Of a DNA stretch of 64,000 nt, positions 8,918-17,466 are shown piece after piece. Numbering within the stretch: the first letter of the stretch is position 1; each line of letters begins with the position of its first letter. Position numbers and translations under genes: made by a program. This DNA is from Campylobacteraceae bacterium (lineage in GTDB: Bacteria > Campylobacterota > Campylobacteria > Campylobacterales > Campylobacteraceae): assembly GCA_012519705.1 (NCBI GenBank), contig JAAYPR010000001.1:62001-126000 (forward strand), read 5' to 3'. The notes under the pieces were generated by a model. That model had not been told where the DNA came from and ran no database searches. It saw only the letters and a list, made by a program, of their open reading frames with translations.

Positions 8918-9856
8918 ATGTTAAATTTAGCGATTATCGGGGGTGGCCCAGCTGGACTTGCTGCGGGACTTTACGCAACAAGAGGCGGACTAACAGACGT
9001 TGTGATGTTTGAGATGGGTATGCCAGGCGGACAGATTACAGGAAGTTCTGAGATAGAAAACTACCCAGGAGTTGCAACTGTGATGGATGGTATGAGTTTC
9101 ATGCAGCCATGGCAAGAACAAAGCTTTAGATTTGGGCTAAAACACGAGGCAAAAAGAGTAGAAAAAGTTTCTAAAAACGAAGATGGAAGCTTTACTATTT
9201 TACTTGAAAGTGGCGACACTAGAGTTGCAAAAGCAGTAATTATAGGAACTGGTTCAGAGCCAAGAAGAGCTGGAGTTAAAGGCGAGGATGAGTTTTTTGG
9301 AAGAGGGGTAAGTACTTGTGCAACTTGCGATGGCTTTTTCTATAAAAACAAAGAAGTTGCTGTTTTAGGTGGTGGCGACACTGCTTTAGAAGAGGCGATT
9401 TACCTTGCAAATATCGTTTCAAAAGTTTATTTAATCCACAGAAGAGAGAGCTTTAGAGCAGCACCTGTAACAGTTGAAAAAGCTAAGAAAAACCCAAAAA
9501 TAGAGTTTGTTTTAAATGCAGTTGTAGATGAAATCATCGGCGATAAATCAGGCGTGACAGCTGTTAGAGTGAAATTTAACGACGGCTCAACAAAAACTTT
9601 AGACGTGCCTGGAATCTTTACATTTGTAGGACTAAACGTTAGAAACGAAGTTATAAAAGACGCGGGTAAGTTTATCTGTGACGTAACGGAAGGTGGGCAA
9701 ATCAAGGTGAATTTAAAAATGGAAACAAGCCTAAAAGGGCTTTTTGCAGCTGGAGACATAAGAGAAGATGCACCAAAACAGGTTGTCTCAGCAGCAGCTG
9801 ACGGAGCCGTGGCAGCACTAAGTGCTATGGCATATATCGAAAGCCTAAACGACTAA
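8918..9856 (+). CDS. trxB: thioredoxin-disulfide reductase
   Basis: A flavoprotein that uses NADPH to reduce thioredoxin. The FAD-binding GGGPAG lies at residues 8-13, the redox CATC centre at C134-C137, and the NADPH-binding [10 protein letters not shown] about residues 152-161, with the C-terminal AGD FAD motif about 279-281. Length 312 is normal. It lies 90 nt after trxA, with a terminator between, and is followed by a strong symmetrical hairpin. Confidence 0.96.
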   Translation: MLNLAIIGGGPAGLAAGLYATRGGLTDVVMFEMGMPGGQITGSSEIENYPGVATVMDGMSFMQPWQEQSFRFGLKHEAKRVEKVSKNEDGSFTILLESGDTRVAKAVIIGTGSEPRRAGVKGEDEFFGRGVSTCATCDGFFYKNKEVAVLGGGDTALEEAIYLANIVSKVYLIHRRESFRAAPVTVEKAKKNPKIEFVLNAVVDEIIGDKSGVTAVRVKFNDGSTKTLDVPGIFTFVGLNVRNEVIKDAGKFICDVTEGGQIKVNLKMETSLKGLFAAGDIREDAPKQVVSAAADGAVAALSAMAYIESLND

Positions 9857-9866
9857 AACTACACAA

Positions 9867-9895
9867 AAAAGGGTAAATTTCAAATTTACCCTTTT
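9867..9895. terminator. Perfect 14-bp inverted repeat after trxB
   Basis: AAAAGGGTAAATTT (9867-9880), one central base, and its exact reverse complement (9882-9895). The outer A and T runs make it usable as a terminator on the plus strand, separating trxB from dapB. Confidence 0.7.
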
Positions 9896-9934
9896 AAATT
9901 TCAATACTTTATACTACACTTACTTAAAATTTGC

Positions 9935-9940
9935 TATACT
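9935..9940 (+). promoter_or_regulatory. Predicted -10 box for dapB
   Basis: TATACT 27 nt upstream of the dapB start, after the trxB terminator; an AAAGGA ribosome-binding site follows it. Confidence 0.5.
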
Positions 9941-9967
9941 ACTCAAAACTAAATTTAAAGGATAAAT

Positions 9968-10702
9968 ATGCTTAAGATAGGAATTTTTGGCTCAAACGGC
10001 AGAATGGGAAAGATGATATTAGAGTGCTTAAAAGAGTATGACGGAGCAACGGCTACAGCTATGTTTGACAAAGACAGTCCAGCAACCATTGAAGAGTTTT
10101 TTGCTTCTTGTGAGCTCATCATTGACTTCTCATCGCCTGAGGGAACAAAAGGACTTTTAGAGTATGCTAAAAATCATAAAAAACCACTTTGTATCGGCAC
10201 AACTGGACTTGATGCAGAAACTATGGAGTTGATGAGAGATGTATCAAAAAGAGTTCCGATACTTTATGCGACAAATATGAGCCTAGGAGTTGCTGTTTTA
10301 AACAAGCTTGCAAGCTTAGCGGCGGTGGCACTAAGAGACTTTGACGCTGAAATTTTAGAGATGCACCATAGGCATAAAAAAGACTCACCAAGTGGAACAG
10401 CTCTAACTTTGGCTGAACATATCGCAGAAGCAAGAGAGCTTGATCTTAAAAAAGTAAGAGTAAGCGGAAGAGATGGGATAATCGGCGAGAGAACTAAAGA
10501 TGAAATCGCTGTTATGTCTCTAAGGGGCGGGGATGTTGCGGGAATTCACACTGCTGGATTTTACGGCGAGGGCGAATATATAGAGATAAGCCACACAGCA
10601 ACTTCAAGAGCAACTTTTGCAAACGGAGCCATAAAAGCAGCTATTTGGTTAAGTCAGCAAAGAAAAGGACTTTATGGTATAAACGACTGCTTGGGGATGT
10701 AA
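9968..10702 (+). CDS. dapB: 4-hydroxy-tetrahydrodipicolinate reductase
   Basis: Catalyses the NAD(P)H-dependent reduction step of the diaminopimelate/lysine pathway. The nucleotide-binding GSNGRMGK lies at residues 8-15 and the family signature with H133-H134 and K138, ending in DSPSGTA, is intact. Length 244 is slightly short but normal for epsilonproteobacteria. It stands alone here and is followed by a repeat-bearing intergenic region convergent with hisIE. Confidence 0.95.
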   Translation: MLKIGIFGSNGRMGKMILECLKEYDGATATAMFDKDSPATIEEFFASCELIIDFSSPEGTKGLLEYAKNHKKPLCIGTTGLDAETMELMRDVSKRVPILYATNMSLGVAVLNKLASLAAVALRDFDAEILEMHHRHKKDSPSGTALTLAEHIAEARELDLKKVRVSGRDGIIGERTKDEIAVMSLRGGDVAGIHTAGFYGEGEYIEISHTATSRATFANGAIKAAIWLSQQRKGLYGINDCLGM

Positions 10703-10722
10703 GTTTTAAGGTATTACCTAAG

Positions 10723-10767
10723 CGTCATTGCGAGATTTGAAGCGAAGCGGAAAATCGTGGCAATCCA
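10723..10767 (+). repeat. REP-like palindromic repeat, single copy
   Basis: Starts GTCATTGCGAG and ends CGTGGCAATCCAG, with arms GCGAGATTT and AAATCGTGGC pairing imperfectly around a GAAGCGAAGCG core. It is the same family as the array at 40.59-41.20 kb. The following 40 nt (to about 10810) also resemble the tails of the array units. Confidence 0.8.
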
Positions 10768-10827
10768 GTTTTTGAGACTATAGAGTTGAATTTAGTAAAT
10801 TTGGCTCTTAAGTTTTATTTTTTTAGA

Positions 10828-10877
10828 GGCTCAATGAAACTTAAGCTCCTTTGTTGGAACTTAACTTTAATTGAGCC
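10828..10877. repeat. 22-bp imperfect stem-loop between dapB and hisIE
   Basis: Arms 10828-10849 and 10856-10877 match at 19 of 22 positions (GGCTCAAT ... ATTGAGCC at the ends) around a 6-nt loop TTTGTT. A T-rich stretch follows on the plus strand, so it may terminate dapB transcription, but the T-run is not continuous. Confidence 0.6.
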
Positions 10878-10963
10878 ATAAATTTTATTTCAATTTTAAA
10901 AAGCAATAGTATATTTTAGTGTTGTAAATTTATAGTACCAAAATAATTTTAGATTAAATTTAT

Positions 10964-11701
10964 CTACTTTTTCCTAGACTTTTTCTCATCTATCCCACTA
11001 ATTCCATTTCTTTTATCAAGTTCGTCTAGAATTTGTTGTGGGTGGATGTTGTGAGCATTTAGAGCAACTAGTAGGTGAAAGACTAAATCACTTGCTTCGT
11101 AGATGATGTCGTATTTTGGGTCGCCTATGATATGTTCTCCAAACTCTTCAAGTTCAAATTTTGAGTATTTTGTAGATGTAGTGTAGTCTTTACAAGCTAG
11201 AGCAAACTCCCCAGCTTCTTCGCAAATTTTTTTAAGCATTGCGTTTTCGCCTTTTGCAAAAAGTCTTGCAACATGTGAGTTTTCAGGAGTTGCGTTAAGT
11301 TTTCTATCTTGGATGATATGATAAAGGTTATCTAAGATATCATATTTCACAGCTTTTTTTGGTTCTAAATTTGATGCGATGCTTCCATCAAACTCAACTT
11401 TATTAAAAAAGCACGAAGCCGCTCCAGTATGGCAAGCAACTCCGTTTTGCTTAACTTTGTAAATAAGCGTGTCACCGTCGCAGTCAAGTAGAATTTCTTT
11501 AATTTCTTGAGTGTGACCGCTCTCTTCGCCTTTTTGCCAAATTTTATTTCTAGATCTTGAAAAGTAGTGAGCAAAGCCAGTTTTTAAACTCTGCTCTAAA
11601 GCCTCTTCGTTTGCATATGCAAGCATTAAAACTTCATTTGTGGTGTAATTTTGAGCGATTACTGGGATAAGCCCCTTTGACCAGTCGATTCTACTTTTCA
11701 A
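10964..11701 (-). CDS. hisI: bifunctional phosphoribosyl-AMP cyclohydrolase / phosphoribosyl-ATP pyrophosphatase
   Basis: Performs steps 2 and 3 of histidine synthesis. The N-terminal cyclohydrolase half carries [16 protein letters not shown] and the zinc-site [10 protein letters not shown]. The C-terminal pyrophosphatase half carries the [16 protein letters not shown] helix and [11 protein letters not shown]. Between those two motifs is an insertion of about 22 residues, which I recall as usual for epsilonproteobacterial HisIE. Length 245 fits a HisIE fusion. The gene is convergent with dapB and follows the SPFH gene by 12 nt. Confidence 0.93.
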   Translation of the reverse strand: MKSRIDWSKGLIPVIAQNYTTNEVLMLAYANEEALEQSLKTGFAHYFSRSRNKIWQKGEESGHTQEIKEILLDCDGDTLIYKVKQNGVACHTGAASCFFNKVEFDGSIASNLEPKKAVKYDILDNLYHIIQDRKLNATPENSHVARLFAKGENAMLKKICEEAGEFALACKDYTTSTKYSKFELEEFGEHIIGDPKYDIIYEASDLVFHLLVALNAHNIHPQQILDELDKRNGISGIDEKKSRKK

Positions 11702-11713
11702 ATTTCATCCTTT

Positions 11714-12811
11714 TTATTGGTTTATAGCACTTTGTTTTTGTGGGTCTTTTGTGTCAACCCAGATGTTTGGAACTGCCCCGCCAGGTGTTAAGAAAATCTT
11801 AGCATCCTTGTTTTCACGAAGTGCTTCGTTGAACTTAGCTTGAGTTTCGATCTGTTTCATTTGTAAAATGTTGTTATCTAAACTTTTTGCTATCTCTTTG
11901 TTTGCATACGCCATCGCGTCTGCTTCAACTCTTGTCGCGTCCGCTCTACCTTGAGCTTCTATGATGGTTGCTTGAGCCGTACCTTCTGCAAGTGCTGCTC
12001 TTTTTAGTGCTTCTTGGTTTGCTCTTTCAACTTCATATTTTGCTCTCTCAGCCTCTTGTTTAGCTATCTGAACTCTTTCAATTTGCTCTTTAACTCTATC
12101 AGGTAGGATTATCTCTCTTAGCTGAACTGCCCTTAAATCAACTGGCATATTTTCGATAGACTCGATTCTTTTTCTGATGTCATCGTCGATTTGCTTAGCG
12201 ATTCCGTTTCTGTTTGTCGGAATTTCTTCAGCTGTATATCTACCTATAACACTTCTTACAACGTCTTCAACAACTGGGTCGATGATTTTATCTTCCCATG
12301 AAAAGCCCCATTTGGCGATAGTTGTAGGAGCTGTTGTTTGGTTTAGGTTGTACTGGATGGTTATATCAACATTTACAGGCAGGTTTCTAGCATCTAAAAC
12401 TGAAAGTGAGTTTTTTCTGATAATCCCTGTTCCCTCACTTCTAACCCCAGGTGTTACAACACTTGCGTCCTGTTTGTCGGTGTAGTTGATAAGTCTAACT
12501 CTTGTATCAACTATAAAAACCTTTTGAATTCCTGGGATAAAAAAGTGAAAACCTGGCTGAAGTGGCTCTACATCATACCTTTTAAATGTAGTTCTAATGC
12601 CTACTTGCCCAGAACTAATTGTCACCCATGGTTGAAATAAAACTAACAAAACAACTAACGCAAGACCTGCATATATAAATGGTGTAGATTTACCAAACCC
12701 TTTAAACTCTGGCATTTTAAAGTCTATGTTTGGCATATTTGGACCACCACCTCTGTTGTTGTCTCCACCACCTCTTTTTTTATTAAAATAATCATTTAAA
12801 TCTGCTGGCAT
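11714..12811 (-). CDS. SPFH/prohibitin-family membrane protein (HflK-like)
   Basis: A 365-residue bitopic protein with a glycine- and asparagine-rich N-terminus (GGGDNNRGGG), one membrane helix about residues 46-64, then an SPFH/band-7 domain and a long alpha-helical, alanine- and glutamate-rich C-terminal coiled coil about 220-320. Such proteins form ring- or cage-like membrane scaffolds, sometimes with FtsH. No HflC-like partner gene is adjacent. It lies 12 nt upstream of hisIE and 13 nt downstream of ilvE on the same strand, so the three are probably one transcript. Confidence 0.85.
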   Translation of the reverse strand: MPADLNDYFNKKRGGGDNNRGGGPNMPNIDFKMPEFKGFGKSTPFIYAGLALVVLLVLFQPWVTISSGQVGIRTTFKRYDVEPLQPGFHFFIPGIQKVFIVDTRVRLINYTDKQDASVVTPGVRSEGTGIIRKNSLSVLDARNLPVNVDITIQYNLNQTTAPTTIAKWGFSWEDKIIDPVVEDVVRSVIGRYTAEEIPTNRNGIAKQIDDDIRKRIESIENMPVDLRAVQLREIILPDRVKEQIERVQIAKQEAERAKYEVERANQEALKRAALAEGTAQATIIEAQGRADATRVEADAMAYANKEIAKSLDNNILQMKQIETQAKFNEALRENKDAKIFLTPGGAVPNIWVDTKDPQKQSAINQ

Positions 12812-12824
12812 TTTTCCCCTTTAA

Positions 12825-13748
12825 TTAACAAAATGTCAAGTATTTCAGATATTTTTCGTCTTCGCCTCTAACAGCTGCGAAGTATGCTTTTTGAAGTTTT
12901 TTAGTTATTTCACCCATTTTTCCTGAACCGATGATTCTGTTATCAACGTTTGTTATAGGTGTAACTTCAGCTGCTGTTCCTGTGAAGAACGCTTCATCAC
13001 TTACGTAAACTTCATCTCTTGTGATTCTTCTTCTTTGAACCTCATAGCCTAAATCTTTGGCTATCTCGATAACTGTGCTTTGAGTGATGCTCTCTAGGCT
13101 TGTGTCATTTGGTGGAGTTATGATAACGCCGTCTCTTACGATGAAGAAGCACTCTCCACTACCTTCTGCTACAAATCCGCTCGCATCTAAAAGCAGAGCT
13201 TCATCATATCCACAAGTTACTGCTTCGTAGTTTGCCATTTGAGAGTTGAAATAGTTTGCACTAGCTTTTGCTTTTGCCATCATCGCATTTGGTGCTGGTT
13301 TTGCCCAAGATGAAATTTTAACTTTAATTCCATTTGCGATAGCATCTTCGCCCATATAAGCACCCCATTGCCAAGCAATTAGAGCAACTTGGACAGGTGC
13401 GTGGATGTGTGAAACTCCCATATGCCCATATCCTAGAAATACAAGCGGTCTAAGATAAGCTGTATCTGTGAAGTTGTTTGACTTGATTAGCTCAACTTGA
13501 GCGTCCATTAGCTCTTCTAAAGTGTAAGGAACTTTGATTAAACACGCTTTTGCTGACTCAAGAAGTCTTTTTGTGTGTTCTTCTAGTCTAAAAATCGCCA
13601 TCCCTTTGTCTGTTTTATAAACTCTAACACCTTCAAAAACCGCGTTTCCATAGTGAAGCGAGTGTGATAAAACGTGAACATTAGCATCTTCCCAAGGGAT
13701 AAGTTTGCCGTCTAACCAAATATTTTTTGCTGGATCTACTTGTGCCAT
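12825..13748 (-). CDS. ilvE: branched-chain amino acid aminotransferase
   Basis: A fold-type IV PLP enzyme for the last step of leucine, isoleucine and valine synthesis. LHYGNAVFEGVR about residues 31-42 is the family start signature; the Schiff-base lysine lies in the MAKAKASANYFNSQ region about 158-171, and EGSGECFFIV about 196-205 binds the cofactor. Length 307 is normal. It is divergent from the tautomerase gene. Confidence 0.95.
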   Translation of the reverse strand: MAQVDPAKNIWLDGKLIPWEDANVHVLSHSLHYGNAVFEGVRVYKTDKGMAIFRLEEHTKRLLESAKACLIKVPYTLEELMDAQVELIKSNNFTDTAYLRPLVFLGYGHMGVSHIHAPVQVALIAWQWGAYMGEDAIANGIKVKISSWAKPAPNAMMAKAKASANYFNSQMANYEAVTCGYDEALLLDASGFVAEGSGECFFIVRDGVIITPPNDTSLESITQSTVIEIAKDLGYEVQRRRITRDEVYVSDEAFFTGTAAEVTPITNVDNRIIGSGKMGEITKKLQKAYFAAVRGEDEKYLKYLTFC

Positions 13749-13849
13749 AATTACCTTCTTTATATAAAATTAACTTTTAATGATACCAAAAATATGATTA
13801 ATATTAGTATAAAGGGGCGAAATTTATATAAATATTAACTTCTGATTTG

Positions 13850-13855
13850 TATAAT
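13850..13855 (+). promoter_or_regulatory. Predicted -10 box for the tautomerase-bcp unit
   Basis: TATAAT 27 nt upstream of the tautomerase ATG in the intergenic region divergent from ilvE; AAAAGGAAA provides the ribosome-binding site. Confidence 0.6.
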
Positions 13856-13882
13856 CACTCAAATTTTATAAAAAGGAAATTT

Positions 13883-14083
13883 ATGCCTTATATTGATATC
13901 AAACTTACAGACCCGCTGCCTTCAAAGGAGGCTCAGGACAAAATAGCAAAAGAGATAACGGAAATTTTTGTTAAAAATTTAAATAAAATTCCTGATAGGG
14001 TGGTTATAAATTTTGAAGAAGTTAAGGCAAAGGATTTTTACTTTGCTGGTAAAAGCGTTGAAGATTTAAGAAAAGAAAACTAA
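13883..14083 (+). CDS. 4-oxalocrotonate tautomerase family protein
   Basis: A 66-residue protein of the 4-OT superfamily. The catalytic amino-terminal proline is exposed after Met removal (MPYIDIKL), and the two conserved basic positions are plausible in the middle of the chain. I start it at 13883, behind AAAAGGAAA; an upstream in-frame ATG would bury the proline and is rejected. The physiological substrate in Campylobacter is not known to me. It precedes bcp. Confidence 0.88.
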   Translation: MPYIDIKLTDPLPSKEAQDKIAKEITEIFVKNLNKIPDRVVINFEEVKAKDFYFAGKSVEDLRKEN

Positions 14084-14118
14084 AAAAACAAGAAAAATTA
14101 AAATAGAAAAGGAAAAAA

Positions 14119-14616
14119 ATGAGTGATTTTTTACAAGAAGACAGAGAGAGAAAAGTAGTTTTAAAAGCAGGGGATAAGGCTCCAAATTTTAGCCTTAAAA
14201 ACGCTGACGGGGTGGAAATAAGCCTAAGTGACTTTGTAGGTAAAAATGTAGTTTTATACTTTTACCCAAAAGACAATACTCCAGGTTGTACCACCGAGGC
14301 GTGTGAGTTTAGTGAAATTTATGATGATTTCATAGAAAATGATACTGTGATAGTTGGAGTAAGTCCAGACTCGGTAAAAAGTCATGTAAACTTTAAAGAA
14401 AAATATAGTTTAAAACACATCTTGCTAAGTGATGAAGAGAGAGAAGTAAGCAAACTTTACGGCGTTTATCAAGTTAGAAAAAACTACGGAAGAGAGTATC
14501 TAGGCATAGTTAGAACAACTTTTGTTATAGATAAAGAGGGCGTTATTTCTAAAGTTTATAAGAGCGTAAGAGCAAAAGAGCACGCTGCTAAGGTTTTGGC
14601 TGATTTAACAAAATAA
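14119..14616 (+). CDS. bcp: thioredoxin-dependent thiol peroxidase (Bcp/PrxQ)
   Basis: A peroxiredoxin that detoxifies hydroperoxides with thioredoxin as donor. Peroxidatic C57 sits in the TPGCTTEAC motif and the resolving cysteine C62 five residues later gives the atypical two-cysteine PrxQ arrangement. Residues about 46-54 form the VLYFYPKDN strand. Length 165 is slightly longer than usual because of about 12 extra N-terminal residues. The stop codon lies inside a hairpin shared with the opposing gene. Confidence 0.93.
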   Translation: MSDFLQEDRERKVVLKAGDKAPNFSLKNADGVEISLSDFVGKNVVLYFYPKDNTPGCTTEACEFSEIYDDFIENDTVIVGVSPDSVKSHVNFKEKYSLKHILLSDEEREVSKLYGVYQVRKNYGREYLGIVRTTFVIDKEGVISKVYKSVRAKEHAAKVLADLTK

Positions 14617-14635
14617 GTGCATTTTGCACTTATTT
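14611..14635. terminator. Bidirectional terminator hairpin between convergent genes
   Basis: AAATAAGTGCA (14611-14621), TTT, and TGCACTTATTT (14625-14635) form a perfect 11-bp stem. It contains the stop codons of both bcp (plus) and the helical-protein gene (minus). Confidence 0.75.
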
Positions 14636-15007
14636 TGCTTGAGTTCTAAAAGCTCCTGCTTCCGCTTGAAGTTTAAAGTATGAAATATCCGCTATTTCAA
14701 GTAGTTTTTTATAAGTTTCATTGGCTTTTTTAAGTTCGCCATCTTCTTCAAACTTGGTCGCTTCTTTTAAAAGAGTATCCATTTTTATAAACTCTTCTTT
14801 GTTTTCTTCTATTTTCTTTAGAAAATCAACTTTTATTTCAGGAAATTTAGAGTAAAGATTTTCTCTTTCTTCCCAAATTTGAGGAATTAGTAGAGCTAAA
14901 TTTTTAGATATCTCTTTTAGTTCTTCGTTTTGTTTTAGCTCGCTAGCAACAAGTTCTAAGCTGTTTAAAGCTTGCCCTATATGTAAATCTATCTGTTTTA
15001 AGTTCAT
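14630..15007 (-). CDS. conserved helical protein, function unknown
   Basis: A 125-residue, lysine- and glutamate-rich, mostly helical cytoplasmic protein with no cysteine and no known motif. I place the start at the ATG at 15007 because a strong GGAGGGAA ribosome-binding site precedes it; a longer frame reaching 15064 starts upstream of the promoter region. From memory, C. jejuni has a hypothetical gene between bcp and fabZ. It shares a mirror-symmetric promoter region with queH. Confidence 0.75.
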   Translation of the reverse strand: MNLKQIDLHIGQALNSLELVASELKQNEELKEISKNLALLIPQIWEERENLYSKFPEIKVDFLKKIEENKEEFIKMDTLLKEATKFEEDGELKKANETYKKLLEIADISYFKLQAEAGAFRTQAK

Positions 15008-15035
15008 AAAAATTCCCTCCTGACATTGGCAAGAA

Positions 15036-15075
15036 ATTATACTTAACTGTTTGTTAAATGGCAATTAAGTATAAT
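15036..15075. promoter_or_regulatory. Mirror-image divergent promoters
   Basis: ATTATACTTAA (15036-15046) and TTAAGTATAAT (15065-15075) are exact inverted repeats. Each supplies a TATAAT -10 box in opposite directions: minus 15036-15041 for the helical protein, plus 15070-15075 for queH. Confidence 0.7.
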
Positions 15076-15109
15076 ACGAATTTTAAACTAAACTAATGAG
15101 GTGTGAATT

Positions 15110-16165
15110 TTGGTAGTTCAAATTTGCTGTAGTGTTGATAGTCACTATTTTTTAAGAAGGCTTAAAAAAGATTTTCCAGATAAGGAAATAATTGGCTATT
15201 TTTACGATCCAAATATCCATCCATATAGTGAGTTTTTGCTTCGTTATGAGGACGTTAAACATAGCTCAAAAGAGCTTGGTATAGAGGTTGTTTTAGGCGA
15301 GTATGAGCTAGATGAGTGGTTTAGTTATGTTAAAGGTTTAGAGTGTGAGCCTGAACGTGGAAATAGATGTCAAAAATGCTTTGATTTTAGGATGGAAAGC
15401 ACCGCAAAATTCGCCAAACAAATAGGCAAAAACTTAATAACCACAACTCTTCTAATGAGTCCTAAAAAGTCTCACGCCCAGCTTGAAGAGTCACTAAGTA
15501 AAATTTGCTCCGAGTTTGGACTAGACTACATCGCACCTGATTATAGAAAAGGTGGTGGAAGCAAAGAGCAGTTTGAGCTAGCTAAAAAAGATAACCTTTA
15601 TCATCAAAACTATTGTGGCTGTATGTTTGCTATGAGCCACAAAGAGAGTCTTAAATTTGAGCTTATGAGTCCTTTGAGCCGTCAAATTTTGCCAAACTCG
15701 GCAGAAGATAGGCTAGAGTTTTATAAAGAAATTAGAGAGCTAAAAGAGAGTGGCGTTAAATTTAGGATAGAAAAAGATAGTTTTATAAATTACCGCTTGC
15801 TTAATGGAGTAGTTAAATTTGGCGGCAGGGCGGTAAAAAGCCACTTTTTATTTAATTCATATTTTGAGAGAGGTTTTACTAAATTTGGTATAGATGAAAA
15901 CTGTGATGAGTTTATAAAAAATGATATTAGAATAGTTAAATTTGATAAACTAAACTCACTTTTAAACTCTAAATTTAAAAGCTTTGATGAGTTTTTACAA
16001 AATCCTTTAAGCGTAAAAGAAGAGCTAAATTTAAGAAAGCAAATTTGTAAAGAGGGAAGTTTTTCACCCATTATAATAGTCCAAGAAATTCACCCTTCAA
16101 AAGTAGAGATAAAAGCGTTATCAAAAATATACACTGATATTAGGGAAATTTTAGTAAGAATTTGA
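15110..16165 (+). CDS. queH: epoxyqueuosine reductase QueH
   Basis: Reduces epoxyqueuosine in tRNA to queuosine, replacing QueG. The adjacent cysteine pair C6-C7, the RCQKCFDFR cysteine pair about residues 86-94, and the YCGCMFAM motif about 168-175 match the iron-sulfur and active-site cysteines of QueH (old name DUF208). The start is TTG behind a GAGGTG site. The chain runs about 150 residues beyond the catalytic core, without a motif that I recognise. It completes the pathway represented by queE and queD at the window start. Confidence 0.88.
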   Translation: MVVQICCSVDSHYFLRRLKKDFPDKEIIGYFYDPNIHPYSEFLLRYEDVKHSSKELGIEVVLGEYELDEWFSYVKGLECEPERGNRCQKCFDFRMESTAKFAKQIGKNLITTTLLMSPKKSHAQLEESLSKICSEFGLDYIAPDYRKGGGSKEQFELAKKDNLYHQNYCGCMFAMSHKESLKFELMSPLSRQILPNSAEDRLEFYKEIRELKESGVKFRIEKDSFINYRLLNGVVKFGGRAVKSHFLFNSYFERGFTKFGIDENCDEFIKNDIRIVKFDKLNSLLNSKFKSFDEFLQNPLSVKEELNLRKQICKEGSFSPIIIVQEIHPSKVEIKALSKIYTDIREILVRI

Positions 16166-16204
16166 TAAAATGATGGGTTATAAACTAAATTTAAGGTTGA
16201 ATGT

Positions 16205-16654
16205 ATGATAGATGTAGTTGAAATTATGGAAATCCTTCCACATAGATACCCGTTTTTGCTTATAGATAAAGTTACAGGCTTAACTATAAATGAAAACATT
16301 GAAGCGATTAAAAATGTTAGTATTGGAGAGCCTGTTTTTATGGGGCACTTCCCAGGACATCCGATTTATCCAGGAGTTATGATTATAGAGGGGATGGCTC
16401 AAGCAGGTGGAGTTTTAGCTTTTAAAAGTATGGAAGCGATGAGTGAAAGCGAAGAGCTAAAAGACAAGGTTGTTTACTTTATGAGCATTGATAAAGCTAA
16501 GTTTAGAAAACCGATAAAACCAGGCGATACTATTGTTTACAAACTTGAAGTTTTAAAACATCGTGGTAAAATTTGGTCACTTGATGGCAAGGCTTACGTG
16601 GACGGCGAAATAGCTGCTGAAGCCGAGCTAAAAGCTATGATAATGGATAAATAG
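16205..16654 (+). CDS. fabZ: 3-hydroxyacyl-[ACP] dehydratase FabZ
   Basis: Dehydrates 3-hydroxyacyl-ACP in fatty acid elongation. The hot-dog fold motif [12 protein letters not shown] contains the active-site histidine, and the catalytic glutamate is in IIEGMAQ just after it. Length 149 is typical. Its stop is followed directly by lpxA, the usual fabZ-lpxA pairing that balances phospholipid and lipid A synthesis. A GATAAAAT box overlapping the queH stop is a likely promoter. Confidence 0.96.
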   Translation: MIDVVEIMEILPHRYPFLLIDKVTGLTINENIEAIKNVSIGEPVFMGHFPGHPIYPGVMIIEGMAQAGGVLAFKSMEAMSESEELKDKVVYFMSIDKAKFRKPIKPGDTIVYKLEVLKHRGKIWSLDGKAYVDGEIAAEAELKAMIMDK

Positions 16655-17440
16655 ATGTCTATTCATAAAACTGCCATTGTAGAAGATGGTGCAAAACTAG
16701 GCGAAAACGTAACGGTTGAAGCTTATGCATTTGTTAGTAAAGATGCAAAAATCGGAGCAAATTCCATCATCAAACAAGGCGCTAGGATAGTTGGCGATAC
16801 AACCATCGGAGCAAACTCTAAAGTTTATAGTTACGCCATAGTTGGAGAAGTTCCACAAGATATGAGCTTTGAAGAAGGCGAAAAAACAGGGCTTATAATT
16901 GGTGATAATGCAACTATTCATGAGTTTTGCACAATTAGCTCTGGCTCACATAAAGGCGATGGTTTTACGAGAGTAGGGAATAACGCTTTTATTATGGCAT
17001 ATTCTCACATCGCTCATGATTGCATCATCGGAAATAATGTTATTTTAGCAAACAACGCAACCTTAGCAGGGCATGTCGAGATGGGAGATTTCTCAGTTAT
17101 CGGCGGACTTACACCTGTTCATCAGTTTGTAAAAATAGGTGAGAGTTGTATGATAGCGGGGGCTTCAGCTTTAAGCCAAGACATCCCACACTTTTGTTTG
17201 GCTGAGGGAAATAGAGCTTATGTAAGAGGGCTGAACTTAATAGGCTTAAGAAGACGGTTTGAAAAAGATGAGGTTGAGGCTATTAACAGAGCTTATAAAT
17301 TTATCTTTAACCAAGGCGTAAGCATAAAAGAGCAGTCTGAAATCTTGCTAAACGAAACAACAAACGAAAACGTTAAAAAAATGTGTGAGTTTATCATAAA
17401 TACTAAGCGTGGAATTCCACTTAGTAAAGGTAGAGATTAA
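16655..17440 (+). CDS. lpxA: UDP-N-acetylglucosamine O-acyltransferase LpxA
   Basis: First enzyme of lipid A synthesis, adding a 3-hydroxyacyl chain from ACP to UDP-GlcNAc. The first 190 residues are left-handed beta-helix hexapeptide repeats (I/V-G-x-N patterns such as IGANSK and IGNNVI). The catalytic histidine is in the AYSHIAHDC stretch about residues 110-118. A helical C-terminal domain follows (RRRFEKDEVEAINRAYKF). Start ATG abuts the fabZ stop. Confidence 0.96.
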   Translation: MSIHKTAIVEDGAKLGENVTVEAYAFVSKDAKIGANSIIKQGARIVGDTTIGANSKVYSYAIVGEVPQDMSFEEGEKTGLIIGDNATIHEFCTISSGSHKGDGFTRVGNNAFIMAYSHIAHDCIIGNNVILANNATLAGHVEMGDFSVIGGLTPVHQFVKIGESCMIAGASALSQDIPHFCLAEGNRAYVRGLNLIGLRRRFEKDEVEAINRAYKFIFNQGVSIKEQSEILLNETTNENVKKMCEFIINTKRGIPLSKGRD

Positions 17441-17466
17441 AAGTAAAAAGTTAATAAAGGTAGCAA

